Position numbers and translations under genes: made by a program
Part shown: in pieces, positions 8,042-16,525 of the stretch
Numbering within the stretch: position 1 is the stretch's first letter
How the letters are laid out: each line of letters opens with the position of its first letter
Notes under the pieces: model-generated
The model's input: only the letters and a program-made list of their open reading frames with translations
What the model was told of the DNA's origin: nothing
Database searches by the model: none
DNA from: Verrucomicrobiaceae bacterium
GTDB taxonomy: Bacteria; Verrucomicrobiota; Verrucomicrobiia; Verrucomicrobiales; V1-33
Length of the DNA stretch: 35,457 nucleotides
Direction: 5' to 3'
Assembly (NCBI GenBank): GCA_027486335.1
Contig: JAIXPK010000445.1
Coordinates: 1-35,457 of the forward strand

Positions 8042-8160
8042 CAGGTTGTCGATTTCAACACCTGCCCCGCCGCGAGTTTAATCCGTCATGACCACTGAAA
8101 CCTCAACCCACAATCGAAGCTTCGCCCTCGGGCCGGTGTGAGGGGGATTCGACGTTAGGC
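8036..8160 (+). repeat. attC-like integron recombination site
   Basis: The 3' end carries GTTAGGC (8154-8160), a perfect match to the R-box consensus GTTRRRY, and an ATG follows 8 bp later. The 5' end has cgctaac (8036-8042), ending in the required AAC but matching the full RYYYAAC only in part. Inside, gtcga (8048-8052) pairs with tcgac (8149-8153), and 8055-8067 pairs imperfectly with 8130-8142, giving a long folded site of about 125 bp with unpaired bases in the 5' arm, as in real attC sites. A central palindrome cgaagcttcg sits at 8115-8124. No integrase gene is in the window, so this would be a stand-alone cassette junction. Confidence 0.58.
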
Positions 8161-8168
8161 AAATTCCG

Positions 8169-8594
8169 ATGGCGTTTTCTGTTTCCGAAGTTCATGAACT
8201 GGAGCGTGACCGTTGCCATGCTCTCCTTCATCACCACGGCCAGATGCTTACGGTGATTCTGAGGGTCAGCCATGCTGAGGCCGTAAGCCTTCCGGCCGAC
8301 TTTACGGCTGAGGTGGATCACACCTCCGTCGTGAGATTCGAGGCGGACTTGCCTGCGGACGACAGCCAGTCAGGTTTCTTTGCGACAGACGACCCCGCGG
8401 TGATTTTAGCTGATGGGAGCGTTCACAATCACGTAGAAATCGGCGACGATCATGTCTTGATTGACGTTTACACTCAGACGGGTGCTGAGTTCTTCACCGT
8501 GACATCTGAGGAACTTGGTGGCAGAGTTCCTGCCATTGGCTCGCGGCTTCGAGTTTGGCTGCTTGGCCTGTCTGTTTATCCGACCGGCGTGTAG
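8169..8594 (+). CDS. Small protein of unknown function directly after attC-like site
   Basis: 141 aa from ATG 8169, which is 8 bp after the GTTAGGC box and without a Shine-Dalgarno sequence, the usual position of a cassette start. The protein is acidic and beta-rich by eye ('TVILRVSHAEAVSLPADF', 'VIGDDHVLIDVY'-like strands) with a histidine cluster 'CHALLHHHG' near residue 20. No signal peptide or TM helix. No family recognised. No second attC is seen behind its stop, so it may be the last cassette or a gene fused to the chromosomal flank. Confidence 0.68.
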   Translation: MAFSVSEVHELERDRCHALLHHHGQMLTVILRVSHAEAVSLPADFTAEVDHTSVVRFEADLPADDSQSGFFATDDPAVILADGSVHNHVEIGDDHVLIDVYTQTGAEFFTVTSEELGGRVPAIGSRLRVWLLGLSVYPTGV

Positions 8595-8611
8595 CTGACA
8601 TCGAGCGAATG

Positions 8612-8638
8612 GACGGGATGGACGGGATGGACGGGATG
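8612..8638. repeat. Three tandem 9-bp units
   Basis: gacgggatg is repeated three times without gaps just after the stop of the cassette-type gene. The gene-free stretch 8595-9018 consists of this array, two copies of a dispersed repeat (8711-8769 and 8856-8914) and G-rich spacer. Confidence 0.85.
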
Positions 8639-8710
8639 GGGCACGGCAATTGGATTGAGGAGGAAGTGGGAAGTGGGGCTGGTAGGGAGGGCTTGTTGTG
8701 AGAGGGCGGG

Positions 8711-8769
8711 TAGGCGTACTCCGTGCGCAGGGAGAGCTGTGATTGTCCCAGCAGTCCAGAGCCTGCGGC
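8711..8769 (+). repeat. Dispersed intergenic repeat, copy 1
   Basis: 59-bp unit starting taggcg, with a small hairpin (actccgt within g-rich arms), then gagagctgt, a variable 6-7 bp, then cagcagtccagagcctgcgg. Found five times in this window, always between genes and in the same orientation; this copy has one change in the hairpin arm. Confidence 0.85.
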
Positions 8770-8855
8770 GGGCGGGGAGGATTTGAAATTTGAGAATTGA
8801 GATGGGGCGTGTTGGGAGAGGGGGCGTGTTAGGAGGGGCTGGTTCGGCGGGCGGG

Positions 8856-8914
8856 TAGGCGCACTCCGTGCGCAGGAAGAGCTGTAATGCTGACAGCAGT
8901 CCAGAGCCTTCGGC
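8856..8914 (+). repeat. Dispersed intergenic repeat, copy 2
   Basis: Same 59-bp unit as at 8711, with intact gcgcac/gtgcgc hairpin, followed by tgcttg. The middle of the unit (aatgctga) differs from the other copies. Confidence 0.85.
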
Positions 8915-9018
8915 TGCTTGTGCGGAGGTGGGCGGGTTGGGAGAGGGGGGGTGGAGCGGGTTGGGAGGGGGATACGGGGATATTGACATGCGGGGGGTGA
9001 GGGAGCAGGAATGGGGGG

Positions 9019-9750
9019 ATGGCGAAGGTTTCGGGAGATGCACCTAGTGGTTTTCACACGACGCGCTGGAGCTTGATTCGCGCGAGCGGGGAGTCCCCTG
9101 CGGACCGGCGGCAAGCGCTGGAGTGGTTGTGCCGGACGTACTGGCAGCCGTTGTACCGGCATGTGAGAATGCGGGGGTTGGGGCATGAGGATGCGTTGGA
9201 TGCGACGCAGGGGTTTTTTGTGCGGCTACTGGCGGGGGAGCCGTTCGGTCAGGCGGCGGAGGATCGCGGGAGATTCCGGTCGTGGTTGCTTGGAGCGATG
9301 AATCATTATCTGGCGGATTTACGGGACCACGCGACGGCGCAGAAGCGGGGAGGGGGAGCGGTGCCGATTCCGCTGGAGGAACTGGCGCGTCATGATGCGG
9401 CGTGGGAGCCGCCTTCGGGAGCGCTGACGCCGGATCGGGAATTTGATCGGAACTGGGCGATGGCGGTGATGGAGAAGGCGATGGAGCAATTGGCAGAGGA
9501 GTATGGGAAGCGCGGGGCGGCGGATCAGTATCGGGTGTTGAGCCCGTTTCTGGCGGGTCGCCCGGATCCGGCGGCGTATGCGGCGGTGGCGGAGGTGACT
9601 GGGACGACAGCGAACAGCGTGGCGGTGGCGGTGAAGCGCCTGCGCGAACGGTTTCGCGAGCGCGTGAGGACGGCGGTGCGCGAGACGGTGGGGTCCGAGG
9701 AGGAACTTGATGACGAGATGGCACTGCTCTTTGCGGCGCTGCGGGGGTGA
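9019..9750 (+). CDS. ECF-type sigma factor ('TTRWS' family)
   Basis: 243-aa sigma factor with the N-terminal 'FHTTRWSLIRAS' hallmark of a larger ECF class found in Verrucomicrobia and Planctomycetes. The sigma-2 part reads 'TYWQPLYRHVRMRG' and 'DATQGFFVRLL', and the sigma-4 part 'YAAVAEVTGTTANSVAVAV' with 'KRLRERFRERVRTAV'. Members are usually encoded next to a Ser/Thr kinase whose N-terminus carries a zinc ribbon of exactly the type seen in the kinase at 24643. Here the two are 14.9 kb apart, separated by the minus-strand giant-protein cluster. Third codon positions are strongly G. Its stop converges on the stop of the 1628-aa protein gene with 142 bp between; I see no clear terminator there. 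Confidence 0.88.
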   Translation: MAKVSGDAPSGFHTTRWSLIRASGESPADRRQALEWLCRTYWQPLYRHVRMRGLGHEDALDATQGFFVRLLAGEPFGQAAEDRGRFRSWLLGAMNHYLADLRDHATAQKRGGGAVPIPLEELARHDAAWEPPSGALTPDREFDRNWAMAVMEKAMEQLAEEYGKRGAADQYRVLSPFLAGRPDPAAYAAVAEVTGTTANSVAVAVKRLRERFRERVRTAVRETVGSEEELDDEMALLFAALRG

Positions 9751-9892
9751 GTTGGTTACAGCTGAGGTGGTGGTGATGTGGAGCGCGGTGCTCCAGTAGC
9801 CCGGCGCAGCGGGGTGGGAATCCACCGTGATTGTTCCGCTTGTCACCGTCGGCAAAGTTGTCATGAAGGGTGTGTTGCCTGATCGTGTCGCC

Positions 9893-12800
9893 TCACGGCA
9901 TGGAGACGCTGACGCGACCAAACATGCGGCTCTCGGCAGGTGGAACTGGTTCTTCGTGCACGACCCGTTCCCATGTGTCATCAATCAGGGTGACAACGGG
10001 CTCGGAACTTAAGCCGGTCCATGCCCCCAAGGTGGTGGATTTTTCCGGCGTGTAGGTTAGGCCGTCGCCTCGGCGGCGGAGGAATTCGTAGCGGAAGACC
10101 GGGCTGGGCCCGCTCAGGGCTGTGGAAATGCGCGGCAGGCCTGAGAGACCGATGCCTGGAATGAGTTCTGGGGCACCAGCAGTTAATGGGCTCAAATTGA
10201 AGGCATACTTCATCAGGTTGCTGACGCCATCTCCTGTTGGATTGGCGGAAGGATTGGCCGCTGCGCCTTCCAGCAGGTATTCGCCCGTCCAACCCGTGAA
10301 ATTCTGGGTGCCAGTTCCAGTAAGGATGATGTCGAAGGGGTTGTTGTCGGGGTCGTTGCTGGCGATATGCAGCACCGCTGTTTTGGGCCCGTCGGAGCGA
10401 GGGCGGAAACCGATCCGCACCTGGGCGAACTGGGGATTGGGGAGGTCGAATTTCCCGGGAACGATGTCGGGAAATGCCTGGATGGAAACCCGGAAGGTGG
10501 AATCTGCCTGCCCGTCGATCGTGGCCGTGATGTCAGTCAGGTCATGCTTGCCATCGTTGTAGATCGTGAAGTAAGTGAACACGCTCGTGTCGACAGCGGT
10601 AGAGCCCATGGAGACGCTGGAAACCCCATCCACCAGAGGATCGCGATGTGTCACGCGAATGATGGAAGGGTAGCAGGAAAAGTTCCGGTAGAGCCATAAA
10701 TGCTCCGCCACCAGGACAAAGTCCGAGACCCCATCCTGGTCGAAATCCCCCACCGTGATGTGCCTCGCGTAGCGTTCCGGGGCAAACCATTTCCCCATGG
10801 TGAACGTCCCGTCCCCATTGCTCAGATGGACTCCCACATGTGGAGAGATATTGCCATTCGGTAGATAATGGAAACTCAGGCTGAGGATGTCAGGCACGCT
10901 GTCCCCGTTGAAATCTCCCGTTTTCAGTTCGCCTACTGAAGTGGTCGCGGCGTCGGGTAAAACGATGTTAGCCGCACCGGTAAAGGAGCCAGTGCCGTCG
11001 CCAAGCCGCACACTGATGATCCCCTCCATACTGCCTGCTGCCATGTCCGGAAAGCCATCGCTGTTGAAATCTGCCGTCGTCAGGGCCGTGGCCCATGGTC
11101 CAACCGGGTTGGCCCCGCCGGCGGTGAAACTGCCGGCACCGTCCCCTTGATAGTTGAAGATCTGACCATTCTGATAAACGAAGGGAACAGGAGGATCGGC
11201 GGCCGGTGGGAAATCTTCCGTGCCCCCAATGCGGCACACCATGCCCAAATCAGCCTGACCATCCAGATTGAAATCCTCCGCCACGAGCACGGCTGGATAT
11301 TTGGCAGTGGTGATCGGGGTTTCCGGCTGCAAGTCAAAGAAACGGCCGCGACCATCCCCCCTCGCCAAGCCCATGCGATGACTCGTCTCATTCGCGATCA
11401 TGATGTCCGCATTTCCGTCCCGGTCATAATCGGCCACCGCCACGTGGCTGGATGAACCAAGTTGCGTCAAGTTGGAGTCGACGGCGAATCCAAATCTCGC
11501 CATTGGACTGCCAACGCCGGTTTCCACCTGTTGCAGCATGATGGAAACGGGAGCGCTGTGCTGATGGGGTGTCAGTACGAGGTCCTGCCGGTCATCGCGA
11601 TTGAAGTCGGCAAGGTGCATGATTTCCGAGTTGACGGGAACGGGCATCGGCTGCCCTTCAAAGGCGAAATGGCCTACTCCATCGCCTGCCAGCACCATCA
11701 GTCGGGCGAAGGGGGCGCTGCTGAAACGTTGGATTGTGAGAATGTCCTCGTGACCATCACCGGTCACATCCCCCATGACAACACCATCTCCAAAATCCGG
11801 AAGCCCCGGCAGCGGAACGATCTCCGGGGCGAAGCTCAGATCATTGCACGGAGGCCCCACCACCACTTGCACAGGGAAGGTGAACTGAGGATTGCCGAGG
11901 ACGTTCGTGGTTAGAACAATACTGCCAGTGACCGTGCCGCTGCCGGATGGTGAATAGCGCAATTGCACCAAATGCGATCCGCCCACCGGCAACGTCACGG
12001 GCAGTGCTGGCGTCAGCAGTGTGAAACCCGGCGGCAGGCTGGCGGACGTGATCTGCAATTCCTGATGCCCGTTATTCCGAGCCATGAATCGCTTCACAAT
12101 GGGGGCCACGGCCGCCCGGCCAAAGGCCACCGGTTCGGTTTGCCCATCGAAAATTTCCGGCACTCCCGTGGCTCCGAATAATGCGAGGTTCGGAGCTTCG
12201 ATCACGCCTGTCAAGGCAATGACAAATGGAGCCTCGTCCGCATCATCATTCACCAGCGCCATGCTTCCCAGCTTGGTGCCATCGCGATTTGGAGTCATGG
12301 TTACGGTGATGAGGCGGCTGCCACCCGGCGGGACAATCCACGGGCTGGCGAGACTGGGCGGACTGCCGCTGAGCGCAAACTCTCCCGTGATGTTGACTTC
12401 CGGAATGGTGAGTTGGCGTGTGCCCGTGTTGCGGATCGTGAAGACGTTCGCGCGCAGGAACCCTTGTCCGGCAGTGACGAAATCCACGGTGGAGACGCCT
12501 GATGCCAGTTCCGTGTTCGTCGGATACTCCACGACAATTTCCGGCAATCGAGGCACCACCGCCAGATGAAACGATCCCACTGAACAGTTCCCGGAAGCAT
12601 CACTGGCCGTGATCGTCACCTCGCCATTTTCCGTCAGGAGCACGCTGGGCTTGCTCCACGTCCATGTTCCGGAGGCAGCATGAAACGTCACCGTGCCGAA
12701 CGGGGCCACTTCTGTTTCCGGGACGCCGCCCCGCCAGCTAGGTGTGATGCTGAAGCCAGCGCCGCCGCCGGCATTCCCGAGGAACCCGGAAATGGTGGCT

Positions 12801-14779
12801 GGAGCATCTTCCAGCACGGTCACTGTGGGAAGCGCGTTGCCGATGCGCCAGAGTCCCTGGCCATGCACCCCATCGTTCGTCAACCAGATGAGCTGCCCCT
12901 GGTAATCCGTGAGGTAAGCTGGATTCAGTGCGAAGCCATCGGTGACCACCTGAACCGGAATGTCCTGACTATTCAAGGTCCAGAGCGCGTCACCATTGAG
13001 TCCGCCGGTGACAAAATAGAGGCGCTCATTCACGCTGATGAGCGATTGCAGGAAACTCACCGATCCGCCGGGACTCGCCACCTTTCCATCTGCGCCCAGG
13101 CGCCAGAGCTGATTCCCGTGGGTGCCGTCATCCGCTGCAAAATAGAGTTGTCCGTCCGCCATGGTGAGATGAGTGGGATAGGAGGAATCTGTGGGGTTGA
13201 TCCCGCCGCCTGGTATGGCGTCTTCCACCAATTCGGCCCCCGTGGCTGTTATGCGCCAGAGTTCCACTCCATTCACGCCATCATCTGCCGTGAAGTAGAG
13301 CACGCCATTCACGTCCGTGAGTTCGCGAGGCGAGGAACCATCCGCTCCTGCCTTTACATCCGCCACCAGCACCGGAGCCGCTGTGGGATTGGCGATGCGC
13401 CATATTTCGGCACCAGTGGCGGGATTATTTGCCGTGAAGAAAAGTTCCGTTCCCACGGCCGCAAACTCCACTGGTGGACCAAAGGAAAACGGCCCGGGAG
13501 GTGCGGTGCTGGTGAAGACCAACTCCGCCAGCGAAACCGTGGCAGCCGATGTGCGCACCCGCCAGATCTCCTTGTCCCCAGCGCCAAAGGGAGTGGTGCC
13601 CAGCACGGCATACAGTGTCCCGCCCTGCACGAATAGGTTGCCGGGGAAAATGGCATCTCCACCACTGCGGATCCCTCCATCTGCCACGGCATCATTTTCC
13701 ACCAGCACCGCTGCATAGGTCGCATTCAGATACCAAAGCTCCTCCCCCGTGGCGTCGGTGCTGGCTGTGAAGAACAAACGATTCCCCACGCCCTTGAGAT
13801 TGCCAGGAAAAGAGCCGTCCACTCCGGCGACAACATCGGTCACTGCCGGGGAATCGCTTGCAGCCATGTGCCACAGCTCCGCTCCATGCGCGGCATCTGT
13901 GGCGGTGAAATAGAGCACGCCATTCACCACCAATAGATTTCCCGGCGACGAACTGTCCGCGCCTGGATTCAGGTCCGCCACCATTTCCGGCCCAGTGGGG
14001 GCAAGGCGCCAGAGTTCACTTCCATGCACACGATCGTCCGCGGTGAAATAAAGCGTGCCGTTGACGTCGGTGAGGTTTCCCAGATTTGGATCTGCCCCAC
14101 CCGGTGGATTGAGGTCCACCACCACCTCGCTGCCGGTCTCGGTCAACCGGCGGATCACCGGGCCTAAGGTGGCATCCATGGCGAGGAAATAGAGATTTCC
14201 GTCTGACAACGTGAAGCCCTGCGAAGGCCCACCGGGGGAGGAATTGATGCTGGTGCTCTGTCCAGCACGGGAGCCATCCACTTCCACATCAAACGTGGCC
14301 AACGAACCCGCTTCCGGAGCCGTGGCCAGATAGCCGGTGCAAAGGCTCAGCCAACCGATGTTCGCTCCATAGGCATAGCCGCTGAAATTGCCGGTGGCCC
14401 GCGCAATCCTTGCCCGCCGGGCATCCGAGGGAGCTGCCCAGTCGAAATGAATCCAGCCCACGTTGGCCCCGTAGGCATAACCGGAGAGATTTCCTGCGGC
14501 ATCGATGTTCACGCCGCAGTCCTCCGTGACCGTATTGCTGTAGGCGACCCCATTGGCAGGCGAGCCATCGCCGAAGCTGATCCAGCCGAGGTTCGGTGCG
14601 TGGACCTTTCCTGAAAGAAAGGTTTCGCCCACAACCACGCCGTGTTCAGCAGAGGGCCGGAAATCGAGCCAGCCGGTGTTGGCCGCGTGGGCAAAGGAAT
14701 CGCGTGGGGCGATGGTGGAGTCAGCGCTCAAGGCCCATGGAAGAGCCAGAATGGCAAAAATCGGTGTGAAAGCTTTCAT
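9893..14779 (-). CDS. Giant secreted repeat protein (ELWR repeats, VCBS/FG-GAP propeller)
   Basis: 1628 aa with signal peptide 'IFAILALPWALSA'. In order: residues 30-150 carry 'GYAYGANVGWIHF'-type repeats. About 190-700 hold ten units of the 'LYFTADDGxHGxELWR' type. About 780-1000 and 1400-1500 are choice-of-anchor-D/HYDIN-like beta-sandwiches ('TGTGTQN'). About 1010-1390 contain seven VCBS/FG-GAP units of the form GDxNxDGxxD ('TTADFNSDGFPDM', 'TVGDFDQDGVSDF'), with calcium-binding aspartates, enough for one seven-bladed propeller. The C-terminus has the verrucomicrobial 'NPTGDGVSNLMKYAF' signature. No enzymatic motif is seen; adhesion or matrix binding is inferred. The gene starts 15 bp behind the 440-aa paralogue, so the two are translated from one message. 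Confidence 0.85.
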   Translation of the reverse strand: MKAFTPIFAILALPWALSADSTIAPRDSFAHAANTGWLDFRPSAEHGVVVGETFLSGKVHAPNLGWISFGDGSPANGVAYSNTVTEDCGVNIDAAGNLSGYAYGANVGWIHFDWAAPSDARRARIARATGNFSGYAYGANIGWLSLCTGYLATAPEAGSLATFDVEVDGSRAGQSTSINSSPGGPSQGFTLSDGNLYFLAMDATLGPVIRRLTETGSEVVVDLNPPGGADPNLGNLTDVNGTLYFTADDRVHGSELWRLAPTGPEMVADLNPGADSSSPGNLLVVNGVLYFTATDAAHGAELWHMAASDSPAVTDVVAGVDGSFPGNLKGVGNRLFFTASTDATGEELWYLNATYAAVLVENDAVADGGIRSGGDAIFPGNLFVQGGTLYAVLGTTPFGAGDKEIWRVRTSAATVSLAELVFTSTAPPGPFSFGPPVEFAAVGTELFFTANNPATGAEIWRIANPTAAPVLVADVKAGADGSSPRELTDVNGVLYFTADDGVNGVELWRITATGAELVEDAIPGGGINPTDSSYPTHLTMADGQLYFAADDGTHGNQLWRLGADGKVASPGGSVSFLQSLISVNERLYFVTGGLNGDALWTLNSQDIPVQVVTDGFALNPAYLTDYQGQLIWLTNDGVHGQGLWRIGNALPTVTVLEDAPATISGFLGNAGGGAGFSITPSWRGGVPETEVAPFGTVTFHAASGTWTWSKPSVLLTENGEVTITASDASGNCSVGSFHLAVVPRLPEIVVEYPTNTELASGVSTVDFVTAGQGFLRANVFTIRNTGTRQLTIPEVNITGEFALSGSPPSLASPWIVPPGGSRLITVTMTPNRDGTKLGSMALVNDDADEAPFVIALTGVIEAPNLALFGATGVPEIFDGQTEPVAFGRAAVAPIVKRFMARNNGHQELQITSASLPPGFTLLTPALPVTLPVGGSHLVQLRYSPSGSGTVTGSIVLTTNVLGNPQFTFPVQVVVGPPCNDLSFAPEIVPLPGLPDFGDGVVMGDVTGDGHEDILTIQRFSSAPFARLMVLAGDGVGHFAFEGQPMPVPVNSEIMHLADFNRDDRQDLVLTPHQHSAPVSIMLQQVETGVGSPMARFGFAVDSNLTQLGSSSHVAVADYDRDGNADIMIANETSHRMGLARGDGRGRFFDLQPETPITTAKYPAVLVAEDFNLDGQADLGMVCRIGGTEDFPPAADPPVPFVYQNGQIFNYQGDGAGSFTAGGANPVGPWATALTTADFNSDGFPDMAAGSMEGIISVRLGDGTGSFTGAANIVLPDAATTSVGELKTGDFNGDSVPDILSLSFHYLPNGNISPHVGVHLSNGDGTFTMGKWFAPERYARHITVGDFDQDGVSDFVLVAEHLWLYRNFSCYPSIIRVTHRDPLVDGVSSVSMGSTAVDTSVFTYFTIYNDGKHDLTDITATIDGQADSTFRVSIQAFPDIVPGKFDLPNPQFAQVRIGFRPRSDGPKTAVLHIASNDPDNNPFDIILTGTGTQNFTGWTGEYLLEGAAANPSANPTGDGVSNLMKYAFNLSPLTAGAPELIPGIGLSGLPRISTALSGPSPVFRYEFLRRRGDGLTYTPEKSTTLGAWTGLSSEPVVTLIDDTWERVVHEEPVPPAESRMFGRVSVSMP

Positions 14780-14794
14780 GGAGTGGAGGCTGGG

Positions 14795-16117
14795 TTATCT
14801 GACGGACCAAAAGCTGCCTTTCCAGCCCAGATATAGCTGATTTGTGGATCTTTCGTACCAGGTACACAAGGGCTGACCATCCGGGCCCACCGCTAGCGAT
14901 ATGGTGCTGGTGCCGTCTGATTTTCTTGCAATTACAGAGAGCTTCCAATTGATTCCATCAAAAGTTGCAGCGTTCAGTTTTGCGGTACCGAGGTTGACGG
15001 CAACGTTATAGGTAACAATAGGTTGACCGTCCGTACCGAAGGCCAAGGACGCTTGTGATTCGGGGCTCCCGTCTACACGTGGTGAGCTGTCAATTAACGT
15101 GGTTTCCCATGACAGATTCCCACTGAAACGGCGGGCCAGCGCCAGTCCGCTCATGTCCGAGCCAGGGGCTCTGTTTTTGATATACGCAACAGAAGGAAGC
15201 TGGTCTGGCCCATAGGCCAGCGAGGGCCCGAATCCGTGCGGATCCACTGAGCTTACCGACCAGGCCGGGCCATTTAAGCTGGCAAATTTCACCCCTTCTG
15301 CTCCGCTGTAGGCAATTGAAGGAACCCCCTCGGGACTAAATACCAATGAAGCGGAACGCATGTAGGGGGACGAATCTGAAACGGCGTCCACCACTGAGAT
15401 ATTCCATGCTCCCCCGGTGCGCTTGATGTAATTGATGCGAGATCCGTCTCCTGAGAGATACGTGATTGCCGGCTCGCCGTCCGGACCAAATTTAAGCGAT
15501 TCCGGTCCTCCAGTGAGCACCGTTGCGCTCCCGGTAATGAGTGTTGTCAATGTCCATGCGCTCCCGTTGTGATGAGCAAATCTGAGTTCCTGCGTGGTTC
15601 TTCCAATGGCGCCGTCAAATACCGTCGTGGTTTTCCGATAGCAAACCGCCGGGTTTCCGGATGGATCGAAAGAAAGGGAAACTCCTGTCCCGCATTCACC
15701 GAAAATGCCTTCATCAATGGACTCCACTACGGAAATAGTCCATGAGGTCCCATTAAACCGTGCGAATTTTATTGATTGTGGGCGTGAATAGGGATCGCCC
15801 CCTGAGTAGGCAATCGCAGGAAATCCATCCGCCCCAAAAGCCAAGGACGAATATTTGCCCGAACTGGTATCCACAGCTCGTAGATTCCACGCTAAGTTGA
15901 TGGAATCGGAACTAGCCAGCGCCGCATTGAGGGCTTGATTCTGGGCTCTCAATTGCCCGACCTGAGCCTCCAGGCTGCCGATCTTGTCCCAGATCTGCTG
16001 TAGAGACTTCTGCGTCGGCCCTGGAGGCCCGGGATTGGCCAGAGGGCCCTGCGCCTGGACGGTGGGGAAGCTGAAGGTGAGCAGGGCGAGGGCGGTGAGG
16101 AGGATTGGTGTTTTCAC
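14795..16117 (-). CDS. Secreted seven-repeat propeller protein, paralogue A
   Basis: 440 aa from GTG 16117; this start matches paralogue B exactly ('KTPILLTALALLTF'), while the longer frame from TTG 16174 adds a tail absent from it. A signal peptide ends at 'VQAQ'. It is followed by a Pro/Gly segment 'PLANPGPPGPTQKSLQQI' and a short coiled coil ('LEAQVGQLRAQNQAL', about residues 55-72). The rest is seven units of the pattern 'SLAFGxDGxPxIAY' plus 'KFARFNGxxWxxSxVD', as in sialidase/BNR-like beta-propellers. The Asp/Glu-Tyr catalytic residues of sialidases are not evident, so a binding role is more likely. It sits 15 bp upstream of the 1628-aa gene, as paralogue B does to the relic. Confidence 0.85.
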   Translation of the reverse strand: MKTPILLTALALLTFSFPTVQAQGPLANPGPPGPTQKSLQQIWDKIGSLEAQVGQLRAQNQALNAALASSDSINLAWNLRAVDTSSGKYSSLAFGADGFPAIAYSGGDPYSRPQSIKFARFNGTSWTISVVESIDEGIFGECGTGVSLSFDPSGNPAVCYRKTTTVFDGAIGRTTQELRFAHHNGSAWTLTTLITGSATVLTGGPESLKFGPDGEPAITYLSGDGSRINYIKRTGGAWNISVVDAVSDSSPYMRSASLVFSPEGVPSIAYSGAEGVKFASLNGPAWSVSSVDPHGFGPSLAYGPDQLPSVAYIKNRAPGSDMSGLALARRFSGNLSWETTLIDSSPRVDGSPESQASLAFGTDGQPIVTYNVAVNLGTAKLNAATFDGINWKLSVIARKSDGTSTISLAVGPDGQPLCTWYERSTNQLYLGWKGSFWSVR

Positions 16118-16268
16118 TGGGAGGGTGTTTGGTGTGGTGGAGCGGGGTTGGAGCTGGGTCTGGAAGGGACTCAAGGGTCTAAAAGGATGTGAGGGACCAG
16201 AGAGTGGAAGAGGCCTTTACGGCAACTTAGTTCCTTGGGAGCCGCTGACGGCCCGGCTCTCGTCAGTG

Positions 16269-16510
16269 TCATCTGAGTGGGTGCAGGCCGAAGGCGAATT
16301 CCGCCAGATTGCTGACGCTGTCGTTGTCCGGTTCCGCGCTGCTGGCCGCTTCAATCCGCGCCGCCGGGCCTCAGTGGTGGTTTCCCAGTCGGAATGAATC
16401 CAGGCCGCGTTGGCCGCGTGGGCATAGGAATCGCGTGGGGCGATGGTGGAGTCAGCGCTCAAGGCCCATGGAAGAGCGAGAATGGCAAAAATCGGTGTGA
16501 AAGCTTTCAT
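16269..16510 (-). pseudogene. Frameshifted, internally deleted copy of a giant-protein gene
   Basis: Starts with the same signal peptide as the 1628-aa protein ('MKAFTPIFAILALPWALS', then 'STIAPRDSYAHAAN'). After about 45 codons the frame is lost near a ggcggcgcgg run, and a second frame reads 'EPDNDSVSNLAEFAFGLHPL' to a stop at 16269-16271. That is the C-terminal signature typical of these proteins and closest to the 2169-aa one. The whole repeat body is missing. It lies 15 bp behind paralogue B, the same spacing as between paralogue A and the intact giant gene. So it is a deleted duplicate, with its 5' end from one giant gene and its 3' end from another. Confidence 0.82.
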
Positions 16511-16525
16511 GGTGGGGAGGCTAAG

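Noticed and set aside
9751..9892. Terminator between the convergent sigma factor and giant gene
   Set aside because: Only a 5-bp stem (ggagc/gctcc, 9780-9794) without T-run was found, too weak to call.
12680..13636. 318-codon plus-strand frame opposite the 1628-aa gene
   Set aside because: It has a varied composition, but the opposite frame carries ordered ELWR repeats, and this frame shows neither start context nor domain.
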